From contig JASPKZ010002333.1 in NCBI GenBank assembly GCA_030220185.1, positions 1,116,001 to 1,180,000 of the forward strand: 64,000 nt of DNA, read 5' to 3'. Origin of the DNA: Diploptera punctata. Lineage: Eukaryota; Arthropoda; Insecta; Blattodea; Blaberidae. Positions 53,700-63,650 of the stretch are shown here, piece by piece. Every line of letters begins with the position of its first letter. The first letter of the stretch is position 1. The translations under genes were made by a program, and so were the position numbers. The notes beneath the pieces were generated by a model. It ran no database searches and was not told the DNA's origin. It was given only the letters and a program-made list of their open reading frames with translations.

Positions 53700-54050
53700 T
53701 CGGTTGATTAATGTCTTTGACATCGTCTGATTCCCAATAGCCAATTTTGTCGGTCCATCCAATCTCCTGGTTGTAGATGTTTCTCCTTCATGTATAAATA
53801 TATTCCCTGATTCCAGGAGGTTTTAGGTCTTCCTCTGCCTCGTCTTCCCTCGGGTTTCCATTCCAAAACATATTTTGGTAGCCGATCCTCCTCCATTTGC
53901 TGGACACCATCTTAATTGCTGAGTTTTAATATCATCTAAAATGGTGTCTTCAGTCTTCATTTTCTCACTTATAACCGAGTTCCTAATTTTTTCTCTTCTT
54001 GAAATTCTTGCTGTCCTTCGTATAAAATCCATTTCTGTTGCCAAAATGTA
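53700..54050 (-). mobile_element. LINE 3' fragment
   Basis: Minus frames: TEMDFIRRTARISRREKIRN, VISEKMKTEDTIL, QQLRW, then EEDRLPKYVLEWKPEGRRGR and GRPKTSW. Broken by one frameshift near 53880. Confidence 0.83.
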
Positions 54051-54059
54051 CTTATTTTT

Positions 54060-54235
54060 TTTTGTTGCTAGAATTGGAGGAGAAAATGTTCAACCATGGG
54101 AATTCCTATTTCAAACAACCAAACTTTATACAACTTACATTTTGCAGATGATCAATTGTTAATTGCACAAGATTATGAAGATTTAGAATATATGACTAGA
54201 AAAAAGATGTTTTAGATCTATATTGGAAAGGAAGT
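54060..54235 (+). mobile_element. LINE reverse-transcriptase fragment
   Basis: Plus-strand LYNLHFADDQLLIAQDYEDL EYMTRK-type block around 54125-54205: the catalytic palm of a LINE in opposite orientation to its left neighbour. The pair may be a 5'-inverted (twin-primed) LINE insertion. Confidence 0.7.
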
Positions 54236-54354
54236 GAAAATATGGTGCAAACAAAAAAAAAATGAGCAGCATCAATAGCATATTGAAATTTGCTTTATCT
54301 TTTTAGTTTTATTGAGGTTTTTTTTTTTAATATCAAAGTCTAAGATGTTTTCCA

Positions 54355-54715
54355 GAGACATCGGGTTCAAATCTCGATTCAGGCGTATATTTTTCTCTTC
54401 AAATAAAATTTATCTTTCGGTGAGAAGTGATAAATTTAATATCTGAGATTGAAAATAAGCTTCAATGGCTATAAATGTGGTGTTAATTCCCAATAAAATC
54501 TTCTTGTTAAAGAAACTGCAGACAGTGTGTAAAATTAAAAGTTCATAGCCTCAGTGCATGGGAATTCATATAAAAGTAGAGAATTATTATTCATTTGAAT
54601 CAGAAGCCTGGTAGCTCAGTGGTCAGAGCACTGGTGTACAGAACTAGAGACATCAGGTTCATATCTTGATTCAGATATATATATATATATATATTTTTTT
54701 TTTTTTCAAATAAAT
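54355..54715 (+). mobile_element. SINE-A copy, permuted dimer
   Basis: Starts at a B box (catcgggttcaaatctcgat) and tail, runs through the body (cggtgagaagtgataaattt, aattcccaataaaatcttc), then a whole tRNA domain (tagctcagtggtcagagcac, catcaggttcatatctt) and ends in (TA)n and T runs. Same permutation as 28961-29308. Confidence 0.82.
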
Positions 54716-55014
54716 TCTTTGTGTGTGCCTAGCATGGTTTATGTATGTACGTATGTTGTCCATTCATGTGTCTGTACAAAATATATTTAAAGATTTGTGA
54801 AATGATGATTTATGGTAAAGTAGATCATGATACATGATAATGAAGTTCCAACCAGCATTTCCCTTGATAACTGAAGAAAACCACCAAAAAAAATCTTAGA
54901 TTGATTTGCAATAAGATTTGAATTTGAGATTTTCTGAATACAAATCTCAAAAGCTGCCATCTGAACCAGCTCATTCAGTATCTTTATCTTATTCCAAAAG
55001 TAATTTTAACATTT
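54716..55014. other. No gene recognised
   Basis: Sequence between a SINE and the gypsy LTR. Nothing supported. Confidence 0.4.
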
Positions 55015-55893
55015 AATTTAAAACCGGATATTTATCCCCATATAATAATAATAAGGGTTTTTGTTTTGTTTATAATTATATTTATTTATATGAAGAATGG
55101 ACATCAGATTGATTTATAGAATTCAAATTTTTTTATAAGTATATAAAAAAAAATAACTGGTCAATATAAACTGTTAATACAGTTAGATGTTTTTATAACT
55201 GATGCAGTGTGTGAAATGCTTCAAATATTCAAATTGATAATTTTTATAAAGAAATAAATGGGATTGGTGGAATTGGATAGAAGTTAACTTGAGAATACTC
55301 CTTCCTTTTCTGTTGGACCAATCAGACCATAGAGATTATAACTGAAATAACAAGATGGCTACAATACTTGAAGATGGTCGGTCATGTTCAGCGACTGCTC
55401 CTTAAAGAATAAGGAAATAATTGTTTATTTTATTGATGTTGGTTGAAAGAAATAGTGTTAAAAGTATGAAAGATTATATAGTGATATAATAGTCATCCAT
55501 CTTGGTGAAAAACAGTTTCTAAGTGAAAATAATGAATAATAATGACTGGATTGACCGTTAGCATTCGTCATCCATTAAATACATAAAATGGTAATCTTCT
55601 AGAAGTGAAAAATATCAACCTAAGCCGGAATCTTTTGGAACTTTTAAATTACAAGATTCATCTTGACCAAAGTGAAAGTTTTAAATAAACTAACTTATCG
55701 TTCAACTGTTAATAAAGTGTTGTTATTTGTGTAAGAAACTTTTCCTCATTCCCCTGAAGAGAGTTATTAGTGCCGTGGCAGATTTAAAGTGATTTAAGTT
55801 ATATCACAAATCTTCAACTTCGGATATCTCACCGAGAAACCCAACTTTAAATGTCTCCACAACGAGGGGCACAAAATTAAATACAGCTTCAAA
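55015..55893 (+). repeat. Gypsy 5' LTR
   Basis: 879 bp, from aatttaaaaccgg to agcttcaaa. It lacks the usual TG...CA ends. It contains gactgctccttaaag and aataaagtgttg, a possible polyadenylation region near 55710. Four differences from the 3' LTR: one T/A near 55045 and three G/A in a 12-base stretch near 55208-55219. Confidence 0.93.
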
Positions 55894-55911
55894 TGGCGCA
55901 TCAACGAGGGC
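55894..55911 (+). other. Candidate primer-binding site
   Basis: tggcgcatcaacgagggc begins directly after the LTR with TGG, as expected for pairing with a tRNA CCA end. The tRNA could not be identified by eye. Confidence 0.5.
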
Positions 55912-56050
55912 TCGAATGGGAATCGAACCAGGGACCTGTAAACCTGAATCGAACCAAGGACCACGAGAATGAGGAAAGTAATAAAAATCTTCAAAAGTGA
56001 GTACAGTTAAAATTTATATGTGAAAAGTGAATTAGTGATAATAACAATTA

Positions 56051-57958
56051 ATGCTTTTAAGAAATAAGAAAATATTAAAATACCCAACAATGGCCAATAA
56101 CGAAAATACAACTTGTAAAACTGTTAATATTGAAAACGAACAAATTAGTGAAGGCCAAGAAAATTTAATTTTGTGTAACAATGAAAATAATGAAACTAAT
56201 GATACACCTCCTTGGGTAGCATTATTAATAAGTAAATTAGAGAAGAATAGTGCAGAATTAAAAGAAATTAGGAAAGACAATTCAAATCTCAGTAATAAAT
56301 TAGAAAAGAATAGTGATGAATTAAAAGAAATTAGGAATGACAATTCAAATCTCAGTAATAAATTAGAAAAGAATAGTGATGAATTAAAAGAAATTAGGAA
56401 TGACAATTCGAATCTCAGCAATAAAATTGATACAAATATTTCCAATCTTAGTAAAGAAATTAAAGAAAATAACTTAAAACTAGATGAAAAATTAGAAAGC
56501 ATTAGGTTAGAATGCAAACAAAACAATTCTAAACTGGAAAAGAGAATAGTAAATATAGCCAAAGATTGTAAAAATGAGATAGAAAAATGTAATGAAAAGA
56601 TTGATGAAACTCATAATCAAATAGAAACATCTTTGATTGAGGTAAGGCAAAGTTGCCAAGATAAAATCGAAGAATTAGGAACTAAAGTCGAAGATAGACT
56701 AAAAATTTCCGAAGAAAGTGTTATCTTAGGTAATGAAGAACTTCAATCAAAGATAACAAATGAAGTAATTATTATAAAAGAACAAGTTGAAGGATGGATA
56801 ACTAAGATTGTTGAACTTGAAAACAAATATGTGTCAAAAACTAGTGAAAAGGAGATTGAGGTTATGTCAGGACATTCTAGTAATGTTAATAATGATCCTC
56901 CTTCTAGTAGTAGTAGTAAAAATGTATGTAAAATTCCTGCTAATCTTTTAGGGGAAATTAACTTACCTAATTTTGGTGATACTGTAGGCCAAAGCCCTAC
57001 TGATTTCATTAGGGAAATTGAAGAATACTTCGAAATCAAAGGAATAGAAGACAAGTTCAGAATGTTCTTCATAAGAAAAAGTTTAAAAGACAATGCAGAG
57101 TCTTGGTTTAAGATAGCTTGCCATGATTCAATGACTTATCAAACATTTAAAAATGCTTTCTTAGGTTACTACTGGGGACCAGAAAGACAAAACAAACTTA
57201 GGTTAGACCTAACTAGTGGAAAATTCTCCAACAATGGTAAACAAGGTTATCTTAATTATTTCTTGGAGAAGGCAAAAATGGCATCATTGTTACAGCCTCC
57301 AATAGATGAGAGAACTTTAATTTCTATGTTATCGCATCACTTCCCAGATGAGATTAGATATCATTTGATAGTAGCCAGACCACAAAATGTTTCTGAAATG
57401 TTAGAGTTGTTAGCTCTACTAGAGAATAAAAGAGAAGTAGATAAATGTAGTAAAAGAAATTTATTTGGGGAAGGGGCAGAGCCCTATAATAAGAAAGGTA
57501 ATTTTGTAACTAAAAGAAATGATGAATATCATAATGAGAATAGAGAAAGAAGTTTCAAACAGGGCAACAATAATAATAGGTTTGTTCAAAATAGAAACAG
57601 CCCAAATAAAAATAGGATGACTAATAATTATAGTAACAATAACCAGAATGGATGGTTCAAACGTAATGAAAATAGGAATGACAGACAAATTAATTATATG
57701 GATGTTAACAGAGTAGGAGAAAATAGAAATAGGTATTGGACTTCTCCCTGTAGAGGTAAAAGAAGAAGGAATGCCTATGGTAATGAAAATAAAGGGTATT
57801 TCCAACGACAACAAAATTGTCAAATTAATGAAACTAGTGATAGGACAGAGCAAAATAGAATAGACTCTGTAACTATTCACAACCAAAGTCAAGATATACC
57901 TAGTAATGAAAATGACCACGAAGTAAATCACAGGATACCTCATGCTTTAAACGCATAG
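56051..57958 (+). CDS. gag: Gypsy Gag, 635 residues
   Basis: Structural protein of the retrotransposon particle. Residues 62-124 are three 21-residue repeats (LEKNSDELKEIRNDNSNLSN type), three heptads each, followed by more charged coiled coil to about residue 270. A Ser-rich linker precedes the capsid-like domain (about 300-475): INLPNFGDTVGQSPTDFI, ESWFKIA, MLSHHFPDEIRYHL. The C-terminal 150 residues are rich in Asn, Arg and Lys and probably bind RNA. No CCHC knuckle is seen. A second in-frame ATG at 56090 is also possible as start. Ends TAG at 57956-57958; pol follows by -1 frameshift. Confidence 0.95.
   Translation: MLLRNKKILKYPTMANNENTTCKTVNIENEQISEGQENLILCNNENNETNDTPPWVALLISKLEKNSAELKEIRKDNSNLSNKLEKNSDELKEIRNDNSNLSNKLEKNSDELKEIRNDNSNLSNKIDTNISNLSKEIKENNLKLDEKLESIRLECKQNNSKLEKRIVNIAKDCKNEIEKCNEKIDETHNQIETSLIEVRQSCQDKIEELGTKVEDRLKISEESVILGNEELQSKITNEVIIIKEQVEGWITKIVELENKYVSKTSEKEIEVMSGHSSNVNNDPPSSSSSKNVCKIPANLLGEINLPNFGDTVGQSPTDFIREIEEYFEIKGIEDKFRMFFIRKSLKDNAESWFKIACHDSMTYQTFKNAFLGYYWGPERQNKLRLDLTSGKFSNNGKQGYLNYFLEKAKMASLLQPPIDERTLISMLSHHFPDEIRYHLIVARPQNVSEMLELLALLENKREVDKCSKRNLFGEGAEPYNKKGNFVTKRNDEYHNENRERSFKQGNNNNRFVQNRNSPNKNRMTNNYSNNNQNGWFKRNENRNDRQINYMDVNRVGENRNRYWTSPCRGKRRRNAYGNENKGYFQRQQNCQINETSDRTEQNRIDSVTIHNQSQDIPSNENDHEVNHRIPHALNA
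56234..56422 (+). repeat. Three 63-bp tandem repeats in gag
   Basis: Units at 56234-56296, 56297-56359 and 56360-56422, in frame. Units 2 and 3 differ at only two bases, so the expansion is recent. Each encodes exactly three coiled-coil heptads. Confidence 0.93.
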
Positions 57959-57988
57959 AAGGTACATTAAAGACTCCGCAATGTACCT
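57946..57988 (+). promoter_or_regulatory. Programmed -1 frameshift signal between gag and pol
   Basis: The slippery heptamer T TTA AAC lies at 57946-57952 in gag frame (X XXY YYZ form), one codon before the gag stop. After a 7-base spacer (57953-57959) comes a perfect 9-bp hairpin, AGGTACATT (57960-57968) with AATGTACCT (57980-57988), loop of 11. The pol frame is open from 57916 onward, so a slip gives Gag-Pol. Confidence 0.88.
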
Positions 57989-57996
57989 CAATCGTT

Positions 57997-60900
57997 ATGA
58001 ACTTAGGGGTCCAAAATAGATGCTTTGATAGGTTTCAAAATTTAGAAATTGTACCAGCAAATATGAGAGGAGATAGTAAGTTATGTACCTCAAGACAGCG
58101 AGATAGCATAATATTGAATAATCATTTGAATATTTCTAAGAATCAGGATACTATGCCTGTTACTAATAAAGAATTAAATGTCATAGGACGACCACCCAAA
58201 ATTAAAGTAAATATTTTTAACAATGATGTTACTTGCATAGCGGATAGCGGCTGCTCAAACACAACAATAGATCAGAAATTTTATAATTTCTTAGTCAACA
58301 AAGGGAATAAGATAATGACTGTAAGAATATGTGGAGTGTATTGTACTCTTGCGATAGGCAAGAAGAAACTGCCAATTAAGCTACAGTGCCTTCTAGATTT
58401 ACATATCGGAGGATATTACTTCAGTGCAATATGTTTAATTTCTCCATACTTGTCTTGTGATATGTTAATAGGCTGCGACCTGTTGGAGCAATATAATGCC
58501 ATAATAAATTTTGAGTGTAAGAATATTTCCTTGTATAATGAAGATAATGTGAGAGTCGTCATCCCATTTGATAATGAATATGAGGAGAATAAGAATCTAA
58601 GTAAGAAGGAGAGTGACATTGCTGAAGAACACATTTTTATAGAGAATATTGTTGTTCACGAGGAGAGGGAATTGGTGAATGGCCGTGGATGCCAAATGCA
58701 AGATAATATTGCAGTTAATTGTACTTCCGACAAAAGTGTCGAGGGCGAAGAAAGCCTTACTAATGAAAATGGTTGTGCTGACGATTATGTCGCATGTAAA
58801 TGTTGTGATTTAGAATGTGTCTCTTGCAATACTGAGTATGATGAAATTCCTCTATTATATTGTGTGAGTGACGAACTTGATAAAGACATCTGTGAAATGA
58901 TAAAGGAAAAAGTCAAAGACACTCATGGCATAAACAATGAACAGAAAGGCATGTTGTATGACATCTTAATGAAAAATAAGAGTTCTTTTTCTTCGAAGCC
59001 AGGATTGTGCAACTGTTTTAAATATTCCTTTAAAGTGATGGAACATCCACCTATAAATATTAAAAGTAGACCCATCCCTATTGCTATCAGAGAGCAGGCA
59101 GATCAAATGATAGATGACATGTTAATGCAAGGAATAATACAGAAATCTGATTCTCCTTACGCCAACCATATTTGCTGGGTGCTAAAACCTAATGGCAAAA
59201 TTCGCCTGTGTTTAGACAGTCGTAGGACTAATTCTTTCACTGTCCGGGATAATTATAGGCCCGAGACAATTGAAGCATCTATAGCAAATATGAAAACAGG
59301 TAGATTTATTAGTTCTATTGATTTAACTTCTTCATTTTGGCAGATAGAACTAGACCCCAAAGTTCGGCCCTATACAGCTTTTATACATAATGGAAAAGTA
59401 TATGAATTTACCAGGTGTGCATTCGGTCTAAGAAATAGCGGAAGTGCGCTTCTTAGAGCCCTAGATATTGTACTATCTGATGATGTTAAAAGACATTGTA
59501 CTATATATGTTGACGATGCAATTATTATTGATAATGTTTTTGAGAATCATATATCTCATATTGATTTAATGTTGTCTCAATTAAAGAATAGTGGAATGAC
59601 AGTCAGCCTAGAAAAGTCTGTGTTTGTTAGGTCGGAGGTTCAATTCCTAGGATATAGGATCTCTAATAAAGGGATTACTCCTGACCCAGACAAGGTTCAA
59701 GGAATCTTAGAAATTCCTTCACCAAAGAACATAAAACAACTTCGTAGATTTTTAGGAATCTTAAATTACTATTCGAAGTTTGTCATCAACTATGCCTCAG
59801 CGGTTAGTAAGCTGAGAGGGCTGCTGAAGAAAGATAGTAAATGGAGATGGACAGAGGACCATCAATCTACTTTTGAATATGTTAAGAAGTTATTTGCAAA
59901 TAGTATTTCACTACAGAGACCAAAAATGGACAGAGAATTCCATTTATACACAGACGCGAGTAAAACTGGCCTCGGTGCTGTTTTAACTCAATTTGACGAT
60001 GATGGGCAACAGTATGTTGTGTCGACAGCTTCGCGCTCGACTACCATCATTGAAGGAAATTACACTGTTTCAGAGTTGGAGCTTACAGCAATATTTTATG
60101 CTCTAAATAAATTTAGAATTTATGTTTATAAAAACAAAGTTATTGTTCATAGTGACCACATTTCACTAAGTTTTATAAGTAAATGTAGATTATCCAATAA
60201 TAAACTGAGTAGGATGATCATGGAAATAATTTCCTATGATATTGAAATAAAACACATAGAAGGAGAACAGAATGTGTTTGCTGACCTCCTGTCTAGATTG
60301 AAAAGTGTTGGGAAAATACCTGAAACTGTACATACTCCTAAACACGAAGTAGTAATGTTTAATGTAAAACTGTATAGAGACAAAGGATTTTCATTGTTGA
60401 TGAAAAACATTGTTGAGCATCAAAAATCTGATATAGAGTTACAACGATTGAAGTATAGTGCGAGAGATATAAATAATGATGACAAAAATGGAATTGATTG
60501 TAATAAGAAAATCGGTATAAAGGATGACATTCTTTACAAATTACATGGGAGAAATGTGAAAAAATGGAAAGTTATAATTCCTAATAATATGGAAGTTCCA
60601 CTATTTAGAACTTTTCATGTCGGCTTAAATCATGCAGGTTGTGAAAAATTAGCTCTCAACATAAGTGAATTTTTTTATGTTAAACATTTAGATAAAAAGT
60701 TGAGAAAGTTTACTTCTTCATGCATAACTTGTCAAAAAGCCAAATGTATGAACGTAAAATATGATATAGTTCCACAAAACATATTAAGGAACAAAGTAAA
60801 TAGCTTAGTAGTAATGGATACTCATGGAGAAATGCCTACTACTCAATTTGGTTACAAGCATATTCTTGTATTATCTGATGTATTCTCAAAATTTGTAAAA

Positions 60901-61632
60901 ATATATCCATTAAGAAGTGTAAATAGCAGAGCTTGCCTAGGTAAAATTGTGAGAGATTATTTACCTAATTATGGACCTATTGATGCACTACTTAGTGATA
61001 ATGCTTCAGTGTTCTCAAGTCCTAAGTTTAAAGATAAACTTACTGCGATAGGAATTAAATTGTACCATTGTAGTAAATATCACCCAAAAAGTAATCCCTG
61101 TGAGAGAGTTAATAGGGAAATTACTACAAGTTTAAGAATTTTGACCCATCATAAACATTCTGACTGGTTTAAACATATCAGCGTCATAGAGAATGTTATG
61201 AATCATTCAATTAATGTCAATACTGGGGAAGCACCCATATTCCTAATGACAGGTAAACAACCTGACAGGTTAATTGCTAATTTACCATTACCTATCATTG
61301 ATAAAAGTCAAATCCCGGAGACATCCGAGGAAATATGTAAAAGAGTTATTGAAAGGTTAGAATGTCGCGCAGAAAAGCGCAACAATAAGGTTAAAAGACA
61401 TAAAAGGAAGTGGAATCCCAAAGTTGGAGACAAAGTTCTCATAAGGGATATTTCATTATCCAATGCTTTAAAGAAACAATATCATAGGATGAACCTATTG
61501 TATAAAGGTCCCTATGAAATATTTAAAAATTTTAATGATACTACATATGAGCTAAGAGAAATAGACACTAGAAAAGAAATTGGAAAATATTCCAAAGAAC
61601 TGTTGAAACCATTTCAGACTCCTATTAATTAG
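57997..61632 (+). CDS. pol: Gypsy Pol (protease, reverse transcriptase, RNase H, integrase)
   Basis: 1211 residues from the first ATG in frame, but likely made by frameshift, so the true N-terminus is upstream. Protease: ADSGC, DSG at residues 83-85. Reverse transcriptase about 350-590: VLKPNGKIRLCLDSRR, catalytic YVDD at 504-507, FLGYRIS. RNase H about 640-765: LYTDAS with Asp 653. Integrase: zinc-binding H-H-C-C (HVGLNH, CITCQKAK), then catalytic Asp 941, Asp 1001 and Glu 1036 (DD35E), with a GPYEIF module near the end. No inactivating change was seen. Together these would copy and insert the element. Confidence 0.96.
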   Translation: MNLGVQNRCFDRFQNLEIVPANMRGDSKLCTSRQRDSIILNNHLNISKNQDTMPVTNKELNVIGRPPKIKVNIFNNDVTCIADSGCSNTTIDQKFYNFLVNKGNKIMTVRICGVYCTLAIGKKKLPIKLQCLLDLHIGGYYFSAICLISPYLSCDMLIGCDLLEQYNAIINFECKNISLYNEDNVRVVIPFDNEYEENKNLSKKESDIAEEHIFIENIVVHEERELVNGRGCQMQDNIAVNCTSDKSVEGEESLTNENGCADDYVACKCCDLECVSCNTEYDEIPLLYCVSDELDKDICEMIKEKVKDTHGINNEQKGMLYDILMKNKSSFSSKPGLCNCFKYSFKVMEHPPINIKSRPIPIAIREQADQMIDDMLMQGIIQKSDSPYANHICWVLKPNGKIRLCLDSRRTNSFTVRDNYRPETIEASIANMKTGRFISSIDLTSSFWQIELDPKVRPYTAFIHNGKVYEFTRCAFGLRNSGSALLRALDIVLSDDVKRHCTIYVDDAIIIDNVFENHISHIDLMLSQLKNSGMTVSLEKSVFVRSEVQFLGYRISNKGITPDPDKVQGILEIPSPKNIKQLRRFLGILNYYSKFVINYASAVSKLRGLLKKDSKWRWTEDHQSTFEYVKKLFANSISLQRPKMDREFHLYTDASKTGLGAVLTQFDDDGQQYVVSTASRSTTIIEGNYTVSELELTAIFYALNKFRIYVYKNKVIVHSDHISLSFISKCRLSNNKLSRMIMEIISYDIEIKHIEGEQNVFADLLSRLKSVGKIPETVHTPKHEVVMFNVKLYRDKGFSLLMKNIVEHQKSDIELQRLKYSARDINNDDKNGIDCNKKIGIKDDILYKLHGRNVKKWKVIIPNNMEVPLFRTFHVGLNHAGCEKLALNISEFFYVKHLDKKLRKFTSSCITCQKAKCMNVKYDIVPQNILRNKVNSLVVMDTHGEMPTTQFGYKHILVLSDVFSKFVKIYPLRSVNSRACLGKIVRDYLPNYGPIDALLSDNASVFSSPKFKDKLTAIGIKLYHCSKYHPKSNPCERVNREITTSLRILTHHKHSDWFKHISVIENVMNHSINVNTGEAPIFLMTGKQPDRLIANLPLPIIDKSQIPETSEEICKRVIERLECRAEKRNNKVKRHKRKWNPKVGDKVLIRDISLSNALKKQYHRMNLLYKGPYEIFKNFNDTTYELREIDTRKEIGKYSKELLKPFQTPIN

Positions 61633-61861
61633 TTGTAGCTGGTGACTTCAAATAGTTCAAAGTGTATTTAAAATATTGTATGTAAATTTTGTAAAATTAA
61701 TACTTCTATTTCATTATGTAACATGTATTTATTATAATTGTGATGTATTACATTGTATTGATTCTAATACAGATGAATCTTGTATAGAAAGAAACTTGAT
61801 ATTTGGGGAAAGTGATTTATTTTAATTTAGCCTCACACTTAGTTGTAGCTAAGATTAAAAT

Positions 61862-61872
61862 AAATCAGGGGC
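61862..61872 (+). other. Polypurine tract
   Basis: aaatcaggggc just before the 3' LTR. A short purine run of this kind primes plus-strand DNA synthesis. It is shorter than average. Confidence 0.6.
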
Positions 61873-62751
61873 AATTTAAAACCGGATATTTATCCCCATA
61901 TAAAAATAATAAGGGTTTTTGTTTTGTTTATAATTATATTTATTTATATGAAGAATGGACATCAGATTGATTTATAGAATTCAAATTTTTTTATAAGTAT
62001 ATAAAAAAAAATAACTGGTCAATATAAACTGTTAATACAGTTAGATGTTTTTATAACTGATGCAGTATGTAAAATACTTCAAATATTCAAATTGATAATT
62101 TTTATAAAGAAATAAATGGGATTGGTGGAATTGGATAGAAGTTAACTTGAGAATACTCCTTCCTTTTCTGTTGGACCAATCAGACCATAGAGATTATAAC
62201 TGAAATAACAAGATGGCTACAATACTTGAAGATGGTCGGTCATGTTCAGCGACTGCTCCTTAAAGAATAAGGAAATAATTGTTTATTTTATTGATGTTGG
62301 TTGAAAGAAATAGTGTTAAAAGTATGAAAGATTATATAGTGATATAATAGTCATCCATCTTGGTGAAAAACAGTTTCTAAGTGAAAATAATGAATAATAA
62401 TGACTGGATTGACCGTTAGCATTCGTCATCCATTAAATACATAAAATGGTAATCTTCTAGAAGTGAAAAATATCAACCTAAGCCGGAATCTTTTGGAACT
62501 TTTAAATTACAAGATTCATCTTGACCAAAGTGAAAGTTTTAAATAAACTAACTTATCGTTCAACTGTTAATAAAGTGTTGTTATTTGTGTAAGAAACTTT
62601 TCCTCATTCCCCTGAAGAGAGTTATTAGTGCCGTGGCAGATTTAAAGTGATTTAAGTTATATCACAAATCTTCAACTTCGGATATCTCACCGAGAAACCC
62701 AACTTTAAATGTCTCCACAACGAGGGGCACAAAATTAAATACAGCTTCAAA
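61873..62751 (+). repeat. Gypsy 3' LTR
   Basis: Same length as the 5' LTR. The three clustered differences read A here (gcagtatgtaaaatactt) and G in the 5' copy. Confidence 0.93.
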
Positions 62752-63100
62752 TTACACATTATTTGACTCCATTCTGTTCAGAAAAAAATTAAAAAATCAA
62801 CTCAGGCTATGAAAGGTGCCTGCTCTATCAGTCAGCATATTGAGTTATTTTGCTACATAATGGACTCACTTATATGCATCCAGGTTTGATTCCTGGCTAT
62901 ACAATAAAAACTTTTAGTACAGGATCTGGAGAAGAATCAATTAAGCTTTGTGAGGTCAAATAAGTAACTATTTGATGTAAGTGGCAAAATCCAGTTAAGA
63001 AAATTGAAAATGAGTTTGAGGAACTGTTTCATATTATTGTCTGTCCAGCCTAAAAAAAAAAAATACACTTCAACATTTAACTTCCGAATATATTACTCTG
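62752..63100. other. SINE-like relic, no gene
   Basis: 62870-62910 contains catccaggtttgattcctgg, a tRNA B-box-like stretch. The A box is not clear. Followed by an A run at 63052-63063. Confidence 0.4.
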
Positions 63101-63650
63101 TGCAGCACTTGTTGAAGTGCATGTGACCTCATGCAGATGTTTGTTACAAGTCATTGCAATATAACCTGGAATTTACGAAACCAGTTGCAATGACTGCAAT
63201 AAAGTATATATAGGAAAAACTAAAAGGAATTTAGAAATTCATACAAAAGAACACCTTAGAAATATTAAAAATGGTGAAATTGAAAAATCGGCAATTGCAG
63301 CTCATAGTTTGCTAGAAAATCATAAAATCGGAAAAGACACTAAACTTTTGAAACATTTGGAGAAACCTTTAGAATTAACAATTTGGGAAAAGATATACAT
63401 TCAGAAGAATAAATATAAAGCAATGAATTTCAATATCCCCGACGAGAATAATTTAATCTCCAAGTTCATAAAATCTACACCAGATGGCAGTTCAGAAGAT
63501 GATGTTAACGACGAAATTTCAACAGTTGGAATTTGACTGAAGATGGAAGTAATACTATACTTTTGAAACCGATATCGTGAAGACACGAAGTTTCGTGAGG
63601 TGAGATGTTAAAACATTTTCTCCAACTCATTTATTACTAAATACACCATC
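63101..63650 (+). mobile_element. PLE-2-like 3' end with GIY-YIG fragment
   Basis: Frames give [20 protein letters not shown] in part, then [60 protein letters not shown] and TPDGSSEDD to a stop at 63536. The terminal repeat with a hammerhead-like core follows, then cgtgaggtgagatgttaaaac, shared with the 21.4 kb unit. Confidence 0.83.
63537..63568 (+). ncRNA. Hammerhead-ribozyme-like core
   Basis: CTGAAGA 63537-63543, one unpaired T, helix II GGAAGT (63545-63550) with ACTTTT (63559-63564, two G-T pairs), then GAAA 63565-63568. Followed by ccgatatcg, where GATA-TC could hold the cleavage site; GA before the core pairs with TC. Confidence 0.55.

Larger units (their letters stand above)
55015..62751 (+). 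mobile_element. Ty3/gypsy LTR retrotransposon, apparently intact
   Basis: Two 879-bp LTRs, candidate primer-binding site, gag, pol and a polypurine tract, in the normal order. Pol order PR-RT-RNaseH-IN defines Ty3/gypsy. No env frame exists between pol and the 3' LTR. Only four LTR differences were seen by eye and both genes are uninterrupted, so the insertion is young. No perfect target duplication was found at the edges. Confidence 0.95.

Noticed and set aside
57461..57943. 160-codon minus-strand open frame
   Set aside because: Shadow of the Asn-rich part of gag, where AAT/AAC codons give Ile/Val on the other strand.
61633..61872. Envelope gene that would make the gypsy element an endogenous retrovirus
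   Set aside because: Only about 240 non-coding bases lie between pol and the 3' LTR.
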